Below are positions 19,321 to 28,895 of a DNA stretch of 64,000 nucleotides, piece by piece. Both the position numbers and the translations under genes were made by a program. Source of the stretch: Belnapia rosea (lineage in GTDB: Bacteria > Pseudomonadota > Alphaproteobacteria > Acetobacterales > Acetobacteraceae); assembly GCF_900101615.1 (NCBI RefSeq), contig NZ_FMZX01000001.1:1213912-1277911 (forward strand), read 5' to 3'. How positions within the stretch are numbered: position 1 is the stretch's first letter; every line of letters starts with the position of its first letter. Below the pieces are notes generated by a model. The model was not told the DNA's origin, ran no database searches, and saw only the letters and a program-made list of their open reading frames with translations.

Positions 19321-20824
19321 GCGCCGCCATCCCCCCGGCATTGGTCTTCATGTCGCCCGCCGCCGTGGCGCCGGCCAGCTTGCCGAAGACCATCCCGTTG
19401 ATGAGGCCCGAGCCACCGGGATAGTTGAAGTAGAACACCCCGCCCACCAGCTCCCCGGCCGCATAGAGGCCGGGGATCGGCTGCTGGTCGTCATCCAGCA
19501 CCCGCGCCTCGGTATCGATGCGCAGGCCCCCGAAGGTGAATGTGATGCCGCAACCCACCTGATAGGCCTCGAAAGGCCCCTCATCGATGGTGTTCGCCCA
19601 GTTGGACTTGTTGACGGCGAGGCCTTCCGTGCAGCGGCCATCCTTGATGTTCGGGTTGAAGGGCACGTCCTTCCGCACCGCGGCGTTGTAGGCGCGGATC
19701 TCCTCGAGGAAAGCGCGGCCGTCCACGCCCTCGAGCTTGCCCGCCAGCTCCTCCAGCGTATCCGCCTTCACCTTCGTCACCTGCTTGATGCGGTACTCGT
19801 CGCGAAGCTGCTTCTCGACCTTCCGGTCGAAGACCTGCCAGGCGAAATTGCCCGGCTGCTCCAGCACCACGCGGCCGTATTTCGCATAGGTGTAGTTGCG
19901 GAAATCGGCGCCCTCGTCGAGGAAGCGCTTGCCGTTCGCGTTGATCAGCACCGACCAGGGGTAGGAATGCTTCTGGAAGGCGTCGCCCACCGCCAGGTCG
20001 CCATATTCCGGCGCGTTGAAGTCCCACTGCACCGCATGGCAGCCGGAGTAATTGCCGAAGGGCGAGGCGCCGATCTCGAGCGCCATCTTGATCCCGTCGC
20101 CGGTGTTGAAGCGGGTGCCGCGCACCTTCGCCAGCTCCCAGCCCTGGCCGAGATAGCGGGTACGCATCTCGGCATCGCCCTGGAAGCCGCCTGCCGCCAG
20201 GATCACCGCCGGCGCCTTGATGTCGTAGATGCGGCCGGGCGACTTCACCTGCACGCCCAGCACCTTGAAGCCGTCATAAAGGATTTTCTGCGCCCGCGTC
20301 GCGTAGCGGATCTCGATCCCCTTCTTCCTGGCGATCTCGGTCTCGGCCTGCACCAGGCCCGGCCCGCCGCCATAGGCGGCGACGGTCAGCCCGCCCCAGA
20401 ATTTGAAGCGCCCATCCACCTTGAAGGCCTGCTGGCCCCAGATCGGCGCGAACTTCACCCCCTTGCCGTGCAGCCACTTCATCGTCTCGAAGCTCTGGCG
20501 GACCAGGATCTCGCAGAGGTTGGGGTCGGTGCGGTTCCGCGTGACGCGGAACATGTCGTCGAAGAACTGGTCCTCGGTATAGGTGCCGAAATCGGTGATG
20601 GCGATCTCGGCCTCCGTCAGGTCGGGCATGATCGCCTTCAGGTCCTCGACGCCGCGATAGGCGAAGCGGATGTTGCCGGCGGTGAAGCGGGTATTGCCGC
20701 CCGCCTCCTCCTCCGGCGCCCGTTCCAGCACGACCACCCGCGCGCCCTGCTCCTGCGCCGAGAGGGCGGCGCAGAAAGCCGCGTTCCCGCCGCCGACCAC
20801 GATGACATCGAATTCCTCGGCCAT
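19307..20824 (-). CDS. tcuA: FAD-dependent tricarballylate dehydrogenase TcuA-like
   Basis: 505 residues of the fumarate-reductase/succinate-dehydrogenase flavoprotein family. The N-terminal FAD motif is DVIVVGGGNAAFCAALSAQE. Length, the GGNTRFTAGNIRFAY block and the end with LVGGVFYFNYPGGSGL fit TcuA, which oxidises tricarballylate to cis-aconitate. The ATG lies just after a perfect palindrome that looks like a GntR operator. The upstream regulator gene is on the same strand. KstD-like flavoproteins are an alternative, but the tricarboxylate context favours TcuA. Confidence 0.82.
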   Translation of the reverse strand: MAEEFDVIVVGGGNAAFCAALSAQEQGARVVVLERAPEEEAGGNTRFTAGNIRFAYRGVEDLKAIMPDLTEAEIAITDFGTYTEDQFFDDMFRVTRNRTDPNLCEILVRQSFETMKWLHGKGVKFAPIWGQQAFKVDGRFKFWGGLTVAAYGGGPGLVQAETEIARKKGIEIRYATRAQKILYDGFKVLGVQVKSPGRIYDIKAPAVILAAGGFQGDAEMRTRYLGQGWELAKVRGTRFNTGDGIKMALEIGASPFGNYSGCHAVQWDFNAPEYGDLAVGDAFQKHSYPWSVLINANGKRFLDEGADFRNYTYAKYGRVVLEQPGNFAWQVFDRKVEKQLRDEYRIKQVTKVKADTLEELAGKLEGVDGRAFLEEIRAYNAAVRKDVPFNPNIKDGRCTEGLAVNKSNWANTIDEGPFEAYQVGCGITFTFGGLRIDTEARVLDDDQQPIPGLYAAGELVGGVFYFNYPGGSGLINGMVFGKLAGATAAGDMKTNAGGMAAPIPA

Positions 20825-20848
20825 GCCCGCCCTCCAAAATTTGTGCAC

Positions 20849-20862
20849 CGATGTATACATCG
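20849..20862. promoter_or_regulatory. Perfect 14-bp palindrome, probable GntR/FCD operator upstream of tcuA
   Basis: The sequence CGATGTATACATCG is a perfect inverted repeat with the TGTATACA core often seen for FadR/FCD-type GntR proteins. It sits 25 bases before the tcuA ATG and right after the gene for a GntR regulator. It probably allows that regulator to repress tcuA until its ligand is present. This is inference from position and symmetry. Confidence 0.7.
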
Positions 20863-20876
20863 GCTGGAGCGGCTGT

Positions 20877-21521
20877 CTAGGCCGGCTCCGCCGCCGCCAT
20901 CGCCAGCCTTGCCTCATGCGCCGCGGCGATATGCGCCCGCGCCGCCGCCTCCGCCGCCGCCGCATCCCGCGCCGCCACGGCAGCGACGATCCGCCCATGC
21001 TCCTCCCGCGCCGCGGCGGCGCGGCCCGGCTCCTCCAGCGTCGTCGGGCCCAGCAGCAGCAGCGCATCGCTGATCGGGGCCAGCGCCCGCAGCAGGTAGC
21101 GGTTATGGGCCGCCTGGTGCAGCGCGCGGTGGAAACGCCGGTTGTGCTCCGCCACCGCCTCGGGTGGGATGCGTGCTTCCTCCTCGACCAGCCTTTGCAG
21201 CAGCATGATGTCCGGTCGCCCGGCATGCCGCGCCGCAAGCCGGGCCGCGGTGGCCTCCAGCGCCTCCCGCATGCCGTAGAGCTCATCCACCTCGGCATGG
21301 TCGTATTGCGCGACGCAGAGGCCGCGCGCCGGACGGTGGGCGATCAGACCCTCTGCCTGCAGCCGGCGGATCGCCTCCCGCACCGGCGTCCGGCTCATGC
21401 CGAGCCAGTCCGCCAGTTCCACCTCCACCACCCGCTGGCCCGGCCGGAAGGCGCCGCTCCGCAGCCCCTCGCGGAATCGGTCATAGGCCTGGTCGGCGAG
21501 GCTTCCGGCTATACGGGGCAT
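20877..21521 (-). CDS. GntR-family transcriptional regulator (FCD domain)
   Basis: 214 residues from the chosen ATG. The winged helix-turn-helix (about 5-70) contains LADWLGMSRTPVREAIRRLQ, the family signature, and is followed by an all-helical FCD ligand-binding domain (about 80-205) with the metal/ligand residues in RRFHRALHQAAHN. It lies between tcuA and the CitE-like gene and probably controls both. The open frame runs 31 codons further upstream but overlaps the divergent promoter area, so the ATG beginning MPRIAGS was preferred. Confidence 0.88.
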   Translation of the reverse strand: MPRIAGSLADQAYDRFREGLRSGAFRPGQRVVEVELADWLGMSRTPVREAIRRLQAEGLIAHRPARGLCVAQYDHAEVDELYGMREALEATAARLAARHAGRPDIMLLQRLVEEEARIPPEAVAEHNRRFHRALHQAAHNRYLLRALAPISDALLLLGPTTLEEPGRAAAAREEHGRIVAAVAARDAAAAEAAARAHIAAAHEARLAMAAAEPA

Positions 21522-21529
21522 GGCTCTGG

Positions 21530-21541
21530 ATACAGCCGTAT
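21530..21541. promoter_or_regulatory. Imperfect inverted repeat ATAC-N4-GTAT between gntR and the CitE-like gene
   Basis: The half-sites ATAC and GTAT, four bases apart, echo the TATACA core of the palindrome before tcuA. The site lies nine bases upstream of the regulator start and about 65 bases before the divergent CitE-like gene. It could serve for autoregulation and control of the lyase. The match is short, so this is tentative. Confidence 0.35.
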
Positions 21542-21606
21542 GCAAGGCTCCCGCAAGCATGGCCCGCAAACATTGACCGGGCCGCGCGCCGGGGCAACCA
21601 TCCCCC

Positions 21607-22476
21607 ATGCGCACCCTCCCGACCTGGCGATCCCTGCTCTATGTCCCGGCGACGCGGGAGAGCTTCATCGCCCGCGCCCATACCCGCGGCGCCGATGCCA
21701 TCATCCTCGACCTCGAGGATGCCGTCGCCCCGGCCGAGAAGCCCGCCGCCCGCGCCGCGCTGGCCGGCGCCATCCCGCGCGTGAGGCAGGGCGGCGCCGA
21801 GGCCTGCGTCCGCATCAACCGTCCGCTGCGGATGGCCGCGCTCGACATCGAGGCCGCCATCGCCGCCGGCGCCGATGCGCTGGTCCTCACCAAGCTGATG
21901 GGCCCCGACCATGTCCGCCTGCTGTCGGAGCTGATCGCCGAGAGCGAGGCCGCCCACGGCATCCCGCCCGGCCGCACCCGCTGCATCGGCCTGGTCGAGA
22001 CCGCCGAGGCACTCTCCTCCATGGAGGCCATCGCCCGCGCCGACCCGCGCCTCGTCGCCCTCGGCGCCGGCGGCGAGGACCTGGCGACCGATCTCGGTGC
22101 CGAGCCCTCGCCCGATGCGCTCTATGTGCCGAAGATGATGGCGGTGCTGGCCGCCCGCGCCGCCGGAATCCTGCCACTCGGCTTCATCGGCACCGTCGCC
22201 GGCCTCTCCGACCCGGAGGGCTACCGCGCCATGCTCCGCCGCTCGCGCAAGCTCGGCTTCGCCTGCGCCAGCTGCGTCCACCCGTCGCAGGTCCCGGTGA
22301 TCAACGAGGAGTATGGCGACAGCCCGGAGGCGATAGACCAGGCCCGCCGCATGGTCGCCGCCTTCGAGGCCGCACTCGCCAGTGGCATCGGCGCCGTCAG
22401 CTTCGAGGGCCGGATGATCGACGAGCCGGTGGTCGAACGCGCCCGCCGCCTCCTCGCCCGCGCCGGGGACCGCTGA
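21607..22476 (+). CDS. HpcH/HpaI aldolase / CitE-like citrate lyase beta-family protein
   Basis: 289 residues, normal CitE-like length. The N-terminal block [14 protein letters not shown], the metal/CoA-binding [13 protein letters not shown] and [11 protein letters not shown] segments define the family, and the C-terminal [18 protein letters not shown] block is present. These are Mg2+-dependent C-C lyases acting on malyl-CoA, citramalyl-CoA or similar esters. It is divergent from the GntR regulator. With TcuA and the Bug protein, a role in tricarboxylate breakdown is likely but the substrate is not set. Confidence 0.85.
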   Translation: MRTLPTWRSLLYVPATRESFIARAHTRGADAIILDLEDAVAPAEKPAARAALAGAIPRVRQGGAEACVRINRPLRMAALDIEAAIAAGADALVLTKLMGPDHVRLLSELIAESEAAHGIPPGRTRCIGLVETAEALSSMEAIARADPRLVALGAGGEDLATDLGAEPSPDALYVPKMMAVLAARAAGILPLGFIGTVAGLSDPEGYRAMLRRSRKLGFACASCVHPSQVPVINEEYGDSPEAIDQARRMVAAFEAALASGIGAVSFEGRMIDEPVVERARRLLARAGDR

Positions 22477-22639
22477 CGCTGCTGCGGCCCGCTCGCATCA
22501 TCGCCTCATAACCAGACAAGCCAGGCGGCCCGCCAGGCCCGAGGCTGACCGCCCGGCATCGACCGCTCGGCCCCCACCGGGCTTCGGGCTGCCGCAACGC
22601 CTTCGCCAATCCGTTCCATCCACTGCGAGGACCAATCCG

Positions 22640-23470
22640 ATGGGCATGATCACCACCAAGGACGGCGTCGAGATCTTCTACAAGGACTGGGGCCCCAAGG
22701 ACGCCCAGCCCCTCGTCTTCCACCATGGCTGGCCGCTCAGCTCGGACGACTGGGACGCCCAGATGCTCTACTTCCTCGGCAAGGGCTTCCGCGTCGTCGC
22801 GCATGACCGGCGCGGCCATGGCCGCTCGACGCAGGTCGGAGACGGCCATGACATGGACCACTACGCCGCCGATGCCGCGGCGGTGTTCGAGCATCTCGAC
22901 CTGCGGAACTCCGTCCATATCGGACATTCCACCGGCGGCGGCGAGGCGCTGCACTACGTCGTCCGCCATGGCCGCGGCCGCGCGGCGAAGCTGGTGCTGA
23001 TCAGCGCCGTGCCGCCGATCATGGTGAAGACGCCCTCCAACCCAGGCGGCCTGCCGATCGAGGTGTTCGACGGCCTCCGCCAGCAGCTCGCCGCCAACCG
23101 CGCGCAATTCTACCTCGACCTCCCGAGCGGCCCCTTCTACGGCTTCAACCGGCCGGGCGCGGCGGTCTCCCAGGGCGTGATCCAGAATTGGTGGCGCCAG
23201 GGGATGATCGGCGGCGCCAAGGCGCAGTACGACGGCATCAAGGCCTTCTCGGAGACCGACTTCAACGAGGACCTGAAGATGGTCGACCTGCCGACCCTCG
23301 TCATGCATGGCGATGACGACCAGATCGTGCCGATCGCCGATGCCGGGCTGCTCTCCGCCAAGCTGGTGAAGAACGCGGTCCTCAAGGTCTACAAAGGCTA
23401 CCCGCACGGCATGTGCACGACGCATGCCGATGTCATCAACGAGGACCTGCTCGCCTTCATCCGGGGCTGA
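22640..23470 (+). CDS. Alpha/beta hydrolase, non-heme chloroperoxidase type
   Basis: 276 residues, the usual length of cofactor-free haloperoxidase-like hydrolases. The nucleophile elbow is GHSTGGGE, the oxyanion/strand motif [13 protein letters not shown] lies near residue 32, and the acid and base are in [11 protein letters not shown] and YPHGMCTTH. These enzymes hydrolyse esters and can make peracids in vitro. A 163-base gap with no visible feature precedes it. A strong hairpin follows its stop. Confidence 0.9.
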   Translation: MGMITTKDGVEIFYKDWGPKDAQPLVFHHGWPLSSDDWDAQMLYFLGKGFRVVAHDRRGHGRSTQVGDGHDMDHYAADAAAVFEHLDLRNSVHIGHSTGGGEALHYVVRHGRGRAAKLVLISAVPPIMVKTPSNPGGLPIEVFDGLRQQLAANRAQFYLDLPSGPFYGFNRPGAAVSQGVIQNWWRQGMIGGAKAQYDGIKAFSETDFNEDLKMVDLPTLVMHGDDDQIVPIADAGLLSAKLVKNAVLKVYKGYPHGMCTTHADVINEDLLAFIRG

Positions 23471-23480
23471 GCGAAGGGCA

Positions 23481-23513
23481 ACCGGGGGCGCGGGCCATGC
23501 CTGCGCCCCCGGT
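23481..23513. terminator. Strong hairpin between convergent genes
   Basis: A perfect 11-bp stem (ACCGGGGGCGC pairing with GCGCCCCCGGT) with an 11-base loop lies ten bases after the hydrolase stop and 18 bases past the end of the convergent MFS gene. There is no clear T tract on either side, so it may be a Rho-independent-like or 3'-end-stabilising element that serves both transcripts. Confidence 0.7.
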
Positions 23514-23530
23514 GTCCTGCATCGCCCATC

Positions 23531-24739
23531 TCAGGCCGCCGCAGGCACCTTGCGGCCGCCCGAGGCGAGGGCGACCAGCAGCAGCCCGGCCAGCGCCAGC
23601 ACCGCCCCGGCCAGGGCCACCGCGCCATAGCCGAAGCCGAGCGAGATCACCCCGCCGCCCACCGCGGCGCCGAGGGCATTGCCGAGGTTGAAGGCCCCGA
23701 TATTCACCGAGGAGGCGAGGCCCGGCGCATCGGCCGCCGCCTGCATCACCCGCATCTGCACCGGCGGCACGATGGCGAAGGTCGCGACGCCCCAGGCGAG
23801 CAGGCCGATCGCCGCGCCGACATGGCTCGTCAGTAGCAGCGGCAGCACCGCCATGATCGCCGCCAGCGCGCCGAGGAAGATCTTGGTCGCTCCATCCAGC
23901 GACCAGTCGGCCAGCCGCCCGCCCAGACCGTTGCCGATGGTGAAGCCGATGCCGATCAGCACCAGCGCCAGGGTGACAAAACTGGCGGAAGCTCCGGTCA
24001 GCGTCTCAAGCGCCGGCGCGACATAGGTGTAGAGGGTGAACATCGCCGCCGAGCCCATCACCGTCGTCGCCATCGCCAGCAACACGGCCGGGCGGATGAG
24101 CACCGTCAGCTCCCGCCGGATATCGGGCATCCGGCCCAGCTCGCCCCTTGGCAGGACGAGGAAGAGCGCCGCCATCGCCAGGATGCCGAGGCCCGCCGTG
24201 CCGGCGAAGGCCATGCGCCAGCCGATCGTCTGGCCGAGCCAGGTCGCGGCCGGCACGCCGCCGACATTGGCGATGGTCAGCCCCATGAACATCGTCGCCA
24301 CCGCGCTTGCCTGGCGCTCCTTCGGCACCACGCTCGCCGCCACCGTGGCACCGAGGCCGAAGAAGGCGCCATGGTTCATGCTGGTGACGATGCGCGCCGC
24401 CAGCAGCGTCCAGTAGTCCGGCGCGATGGCCGAGAGCAGGTTGCCGATGGTGAAGATGCTCATCAGCAGGATCAGCGCGTTGCGCCGGCGCATCCGCCCG
24501 AGCGCGAGCGTCATCACCGGCGCGCCGAGCATCACGCCAACCGCATAGGCGCTGACCAGCAGCCCGGCGGTCGGGATGGAGACACCGACACCGGTGGCGA
24601 TGACGGGCAGCAACCCCATCGGCGCGAATTCGGTGGTGCCGATGCCGAAGGCACCGACGGCGAGCGCCAGCAGCGGCCAGGTGGCGGCGGCACGTGATCC
24701 GGGTTGCGGCGACGGGTCGCCGGCTGCGGGTGAAGGCAT
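23531..24739 (-). CDS. MFS efflux transporter (AraJ/DHA1-like)
   Basis: 402 residues with about twelve membrane helices. The start region WPLLALAVGAFGIGTTEFAPMG and the loop LGRMRRRNALIL are typical of the sugar-efflux/arabinose-type DHA1 exporters. It probably exports a small organic molecule; the cargo is not evident. A GAGGAG ribosome site eight bases upstream fixes the ATG; in-frame starts further upstream lack one. A LysR regulator is transcribed divergently, with a likely operator between. Confidence 0.88.
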   Translation of the reverse strand: MPSPAAGDPSPQPGSRAAATWPLLALAVGAFGIGTTEFAPMGLLPVIATGVGVSIPTAGLLVSAYAVGVMLGAPVMTLALGRMRRRNALILLMSIFTIGNLLSAIAPDYWTLLAARIVTSMNHGAFFGLGATVAASVVPKERQASAVATMFMGLTIANVGGVPAATWLGQTIGWRMAFAGTAGLGILAMAALFLVLPRGELGRMPDIRRELTVLIRPAVLLAMATTVMGSAAMFTLYTYVAPALETLTGASASFVTLALVLIGIGFTIGNGLGGRLADWSLDGATKIFLGALAAIMAVLPLLLTSHVGAAIGLLAWGVATFAIVPPVQMRVMQAAADAPGLASSVNIGAFNLGNALGAAVGGGVISLGFGYGAVALAGAVLALAGLLLVALASGGRKVPAAA

Positions 24740-24882
24740 GGGATTCTCCTCGGGATTCGTCATGCTGCGCGCCCGGGCCGCTCCCCGGCTTGAACCGGCG
24801 TGATCGCGGCAATGGCGCAGCCTTGCACCCAGGATGGCGAGGCCGGGGGCAGGCGATAAGCCGGCCCGCCGCCACATCAGCC

Positions 24883-24897
24883 GTGAATCCAATTCAC
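24883..24897. promoter_or_regulatory. LysR-type operator (inverted repeat containing T-N11-A)
   Basis: GTGAAT-CCA-ATTCAC is a perfect interrupted palindrome and contains the LysR-family T-N11-A pattern. It lies between the divergent MFS and LysR genes, 42 bases before the LysR start, where such regulators usually bind to control both directions. The role is inferred. Confidence 0.65.
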
Positions 24898-24938
24898 AGC
24901 CGGCGCATGATCCCCTCCGTCATGGCCGAGGGGCACGG

Positions 24939-25841
24939 ATGGACAACAGGATCGGGGAATTGCAGGTCTTCCTGCGCGTGGCGGAGGCCGGCAGCTTCTC
25001 CGAGGCGGCACGCCAGCTGCTGATGACGCCCTCCACCATCAGCCGGCTGATCGCCCGCATCGAGGCGCGGCTCGGCGTGAAGCTGATCGAGCGCTCGACC
25101 CGCCATCTCGCGCTCACCGATGAGGGGAGGCTGCTCTACGAACGGGGCGGCGCGCTGCTCGCCGATTTCGACGCCTTCGAGCGCGAATTGGCACAGGGCG
25201 CCGGCACGCCCGGCGGGACGCTCCGCGTCAACGCCTCCGTCCCCTTCGGCACCCTCGCGCTCGAGCCGCTGCTGCCCGAATTCTGGGAGGCCTATCCACG
25301 GGTCCTGGTCGACCTCTCCCTCTCGGACGAGCTTGTCGACCTCTACATGGACCGGACGGATATCGCCTTCCGCGTCGGCGCTCTGACCGAGAGCAGCCTC
25401 ATCGCGCGGCGGATCGGCGTGGCGCGGCGGAAGATCGTCGCCTCACCCGCCTATCTGGCGCGCCACGGGACGCCGCGCAGCATCGCCGAGCTCGACGGGC
25501 ACAACTGCCTCGCCTTCAATTTCCGCCGGACCGCACCGGTCTGGCCGATCCGCGAAGGCGGGCGCATCCTCGACCGGATGGTGACGGGCACGCTGCTCGC
25601 CAATAACGGGGAGACGGTGCGGCGCCTGGCGGTGGCGGGGGCCGGCCTCGCCCGGCTCGGCGACTTCCATGTCCGCGACGACATGGCGGCAGGCCGGCTG
25701 GTCGAGGTCCTGCCTGATTCGGGCGACGAGGAGGAGATCCACGCGCTCTATCTCGGCGGCCCGCTGCTGCCGCAGCGGGTCCGCGCCTTCCTCGACTTCA
25801 TGGTCCCGCGCCTGCAGGCCTTCCTGAGGCGCGGGGGCTGA
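24939..25841 (+). CDS. LysR-family transcriptional regulator
   Basis: 300 residues. The N-terminal winged helix-turn-helix (1-65) has FLRVAEAGSFSEAARQL and TPSTISRLIARIEARLGVKL. The C-terminal effector domain (about 90-295) follows the periplasmic-binding fold. It is probably the local activator or repressor of the divergent MFS exporter. The ATG is preceded by a GAGGGG stretch; the longer upstream frame lacks support. It ends convergently six bases from the next Bug gene. Confidence 0.9.
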   Translation: MDNRIGELQVFLRVAEAGSFSEAARQLLMTPSTISRLIARIEARLGVKLIERSTRHLALTDEGRLLYERGGALLADFDAFERELAQGAGTPGGTLRVNASVPFGTLALEPLLPEFWEAYPRVLVDLSLSDELVDLYMDRTDIAFRVGALTESSLIARRIGVARRKIVASPAYLARHGTPRSIAELDGHNCLAFNFRRTAPVWPIREGGRILDRMVTGTLLANNGETVRRLAVAGAGLARLGDFHVRDDMAAGRLVEVLPDSGDEEEIHALYLGGPLLPQRVRAFLDFMVPRLQAFLRRGG

Positions 25842-25847
25842 CCCTGC

Positions 25848-26822
25848 TCAGTCGGCGTATTGCCCCGCCGCCTGGATGATCGGCCGCCACTTGGCGATAT
25901 CGGCCTGCCAGAAGGCGCGATGCGCCTCCGGCGTCGCCCGGTCCTGCGCCACCGGCGCGGTGCCGAGCTCGCCGAAGCGGGCAACCAGCTTCTCGTCGCG
26001 CAGCGCCACCTGCAGCGCCTGGGAGAGGCGCTGCACCACCGGTGCCGGCGTCCCCTTCGGCGCGTAGAGCCCGTGCCACACGCTGACCTGGAAGGCCGGC
26101 AGCCCCGCCTCGGCCGAGGTCGGCACATTCGGCAGCGCCGGGATGCGCGCCTCGGTCGTCACCGAGAAGACCTTCAGCGCGTTCGAATTGATCTGCTCGG
26201 TGGTGTTGGTCGTCTGGTCGCACATCAGGTCGATGCGGCCGGTGAGGATTTCCTGCATGGCCGGGCCGGTGCCGCGGAAGGGCACGGTCGTCATCGGCGC
26301 ATCGACGGCCTTCATCAGCAGCAGGCCGCAGAGATGGCTCGCCGCGCCGATGCCCGCATTGGCGTAATTGAGGTTCTCCCGCTCCCGCCGGATCACCGTG
26401 ATCGCCTCGGCGAGGGTGTTCGCCGGGAAATCCTTCTTCGCCACCAACGTCATCGGCACTTCGGTGATCAGGCCGACCGGCTCGAAGCCGCCCACCGGGT
26501 CATAGGCGAGGCGCCGGTAGAGCGAAGGCGTCGTCGCCATGCCGATATGGTGCAGCAGCAGCGTATAGCCATCCGGCCGGGCCTGGGCCACACGCTGGGA
26601 GCCGATGGTGCCCCCGGCCCCGCCGGCATTCTCCACCACCACGGTCTGGCCGAGGTCGCGCCCCATCGCCTCGGCGACCAGGCGCGAGACCGTGTCGGTC
26701 GGCCCGCCGGCTGCGAAGGGCACGATGATGGTGATGGTGCGGCTGGGGAATTGCTGGGCCATCGCCGGCCCTGCGGCGACCAGCGACAGCGCCATCAAGG
26801 CACGGCGAGCGATTCGAATCAT
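25848..26822 (-). CDS. Bug-family tripartite tricarboxylate substrate-binding protein
   Basis: 324 residues with a clear signal peptide ending in Ala-Met-Ala (about residue 22). The mature protein begins QQFPSRTITIIVPFAAGGPTD, the Bug signature, and has VVENAGGAGGTIGSQRVA. It binds an unknown carboxylate in the periplasm. Like the protein at 18.3 kb it has no transport permease nearby. It is downstream of lepA on the same strand with a 77-base gap. Confidence 0.9.
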   Translation of the reverse strand: MIRIARRALMALSLVAAGPAMAQQFPSRTITIIVPFAAGGPTDTVSRLVAEAMGRDLGQTVVVENAGGAGGTIGSQRVAQARPDGYTLLLHHIGMATTPSLYRRLAYDPVGGFEPVGLITEVPMTLVAKKDFPANTLAEAITVIRRERENLNYANAGIGAASHLCGLLLMKAVDAPMTTVPFRGTGPAMQEILTGRIDLMCDQTTNTTEQINSNALKVFSVTTEARIPALPNVPTSAEAGLPAFQVSVWHGLYAPKGTPAPVVQRLSQALQVALRDEKLVARFGELGTAPVAQDRATPEAHRAFWQADIAKWRPIIQAAGQYAD

Positions 26823-26899
26823 GGAGTTCTCCCGGTGCGGCGTCGTTCCGATCGGGCCGCTTAGATGACATGGGGTTCAGGAATCAACCCCCAACCCTG

Positions 26900-28705
26900 T
26901 CAGGCATCCATTTTCAGCGCGGCGATGAAGGCGCTCTGCGGGATCTCGACCTTGCCGAACTGCCGCATGCGCTTCTTGCCCTCCTTCTGCTTGTCGAGAA
27001 GCTTGCGCTTGCGGCTGATGTCACCGCCGTAGCATTTCGCGGTCACGTCCTTCGACATCGCCGAGATGGTCTCGCGCGCGATCACCCGCCCGCCGATCGC
27101 CGCCTGGATCGGGATCTTGAAGAGCTGGCGCGGGATCAGCTCCTTCAGCCGCTCGCAGATCTGCCGGCCGCGCCGGTCGGCCTGGCTGCGATGCGCCATG
27201 AAGGACAGCGCATCGACCGGCTCGGCATTCACCAGGATGGAGATCTTCACCAGGTCGCCGGCCTCGTAGCCATCGACCTGGTAGTCGAAGCTGGCATAGC
27301 CGCGGCTGAGCGACTTGAGTCGGTCGTAGAAGTCGAAGACCACCTCGTTCAGCGGCAGCCGGTACACCGCCATGGCGCGGGTGCCGACATAGGTCAGCTC
27401 CACCTGCCGGCCGCGGCGCTCGTTGCAGAGCGTCAGCACGGGCCCGAGATACTCGTCCGGCACCATGATGGTCGCCTTGATCCAGGGCTCCTGGATCTCC
27501 TCGATCACGCTCGGGTCCGGCATGTCGGCCGGGTTGTGCAGGTCGAACTCCTCCCCGTTCGTCCGCCTCAGCTTGTAGACGACGGAGGGCGCGGTCGCGA
27601 TCAGGTCGAGGTCGAACTCGCGGGACAGCCGCTCCTGCACGATCTCCAGATGCAGCAGGCCGAGGAAGCCGCAGCGGTAGCCGAGGCCGAGCGCGGCGCT
27701 GGTCTCCATCTCGTAGTGGAAGCTGCTGTCGTTCAGCCGCAGCTTGCCGACGCTCTCGCGCAGCTTCTCGAAGTCGTCGGCATCGACCGGGTAGAGCCCG
27801 CACCACACCACCGGGATGCTCGGCTTGAAGCCCGGCAGCGCCTCGGAGGCCGGGTTGCGGTCATCGGTGATGGTGTCGCCGACATTGGTGTCGGCCACCG
27901 TCTTGATGGCCGCCGTCACATAGCCCATCTCGCCGGGGCCCAGGCTCTCGGCAGCGATCATCTTCGGGGTGAAGACGCCGACCTGCTCGATGGTATGCAC
28001 CGCGCCGTTCGACATCATGCGGATGCGCTGGCCCTTGCGCAGGTGCCCGTCCCTCACCCGCACCAGCACGACGACGCCGAGATAGGCGTCGTACCAGCTA
28101 TCGACCAGCAGCGCCGTCGTCGTCTTCGAGGCATCGCCAGTGGGGGGAGGCAGCCGCGTGACGATCGCTTCCAGCACGCCCTCGATGTTGAGGCCCGTCT
28201 TGGCGCTGATCTCGACCGCATCCGAGGCATCGATGCCGATGACGTCCTCGATCTGCTGCTTCACTCGCTCGGGTTCCGCCGCCGGCAGGTCGATCTTGTT
28301 CAGGACCGGCACGATCTCGTGGTTGGCGTCGATCGCCTGATAGACATTGGCCAGCGTCTGCGCCTCGACGCCCTGCGAGGCATCGACCACCAGCAGGCTG
28401 CCCTCGCAGGCCGCCAGGCTCCGGCTCACCTCATAGGCGAAGTCCACATGGCCAGGCGTGTCCATCAGGTTGAGGATGTAGGTCTCCCCATCCTTCGCCT
28501 TGTAGGCGAGGCGCACCGTCTGCGCCTTGATGGTGATGCCCCGTTCCCGCTCCAACTCCATGTTGTCGAGGAGCTGCTCCTTCATCTCCCGCGCGGTCAC
28601 GGTGCCGGTGGCCTGGATCAACCGGTCGGCGAGCGTCGATTTCCCGTGGTCGATATGGGCGATGATGGAGAAGTTGCGGATGCGGGCGAGCGGGGTGTCG
28701 GGCAT
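26900..28705 (-). CDS. lepA: Elongation factor 4 (LepA)
   Basis: 601 residues, standard length. The G1 motif [22 protein letters not shown] (G3) and NKIDLP (G4) show a translational GTPase. The C-terminal LepA domain ends with [22 protein letters not shown], diagnostic of EF4. It back-translocates stalled ribosomes. The ATG is well placed. The gene is separated from the downstream Bug gene and the divergent polymerase gene. Confidence 0.97.
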   Translation of the reverse strand: MPDTPLARIRNFSIIAHIDHGKSTLADRLIQATGTVTAREMKEQLLDNMELERERGITIKAQTVRLAYKAKDGETYILNLMDTPGHVDFAYEVSRSLAACEGSLLVVDASQGVEAQTLANVYQAIDANHEIVPVLNKIDLPAAEPERVKQQIEDVIGIDASDAVEISAKTGLNIEGVLEAIVTRLPPPTGDASKTTTALLVDSWYDAYLGVVVLVRVRDGHLRKGQRIRMMSNGAVHTIEQVGVFTPKMIAAESLGPGEMGYVTAAIKTVADTNVGDTITDDRNPASEALPGFKPSIPVVWCGLYPVDADDFEKLRESVGKLRLNDSSFHYEMETSAALGLGYRCGFLGLLHLEIVQERLSREFDLDLIATAPSVVYKLRRTNGEEFDLHNPADMPDPSVIEEIQEPWIKATIMVPDEYLGPVLTLCNERRGRQVELTYVGTRAMAVYRLPLNEVVFDFYDRLKSLSRGYASFDYQVDGYEAGDLVKISILVNAEPVDALSFMAHRSQADRRGRQICERLKELIPRQLFKIPIQAAIGGRVIARETISAMSKDVTAKCYGGDISRKRKLLDKQKEGKKRMRQFGKVEIPQSAFIAALKMDA

Positions 28706-28852
28706 GGGATTCCGGCGGCCGGGTCAGGGTGTCCGGCCTTTGGGGGTGCAGATAAGGCAGCGGAGCGCGAAGGGAAAGCTATAGCAGCTTGATGGGCGCC
28801 CCGCGCCCCGCCCTTTCGGCACCGCCCCGAGCGATCATTCCCCTTGCCTAAA

Positions 28853-28867
28853 GTTCGCTATTTGTTC
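28853..28867. promoter_or_regulatory. SOS box (LexA site), GTTC-N7-GTTC
   Basis: GTTC at 28853-28856 and GTTC at 28864-28867 are separated by exactly seven bases, the LexA recognition pattern known in alphaproteobacteria. It lies 29 bases before the start of the Y-family polymerase, where LexA would block transcription. This makes the polymerase DNA-damage inducible by inference. Confidence 0.82.
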
Positions 28868-28895
28868 CAGACTGCCGCCTCCATCGGAGGCGCCC

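Noticed and set aside
26870..28792. A 640-codon open frame on the plus strand opposite lepA
   Set aside because: It is an antisense shadow of lepA; the translation is low-complexity, rich in His, Arg and Asp, and resembles no protein family, as expected of high-GC reverse frames.
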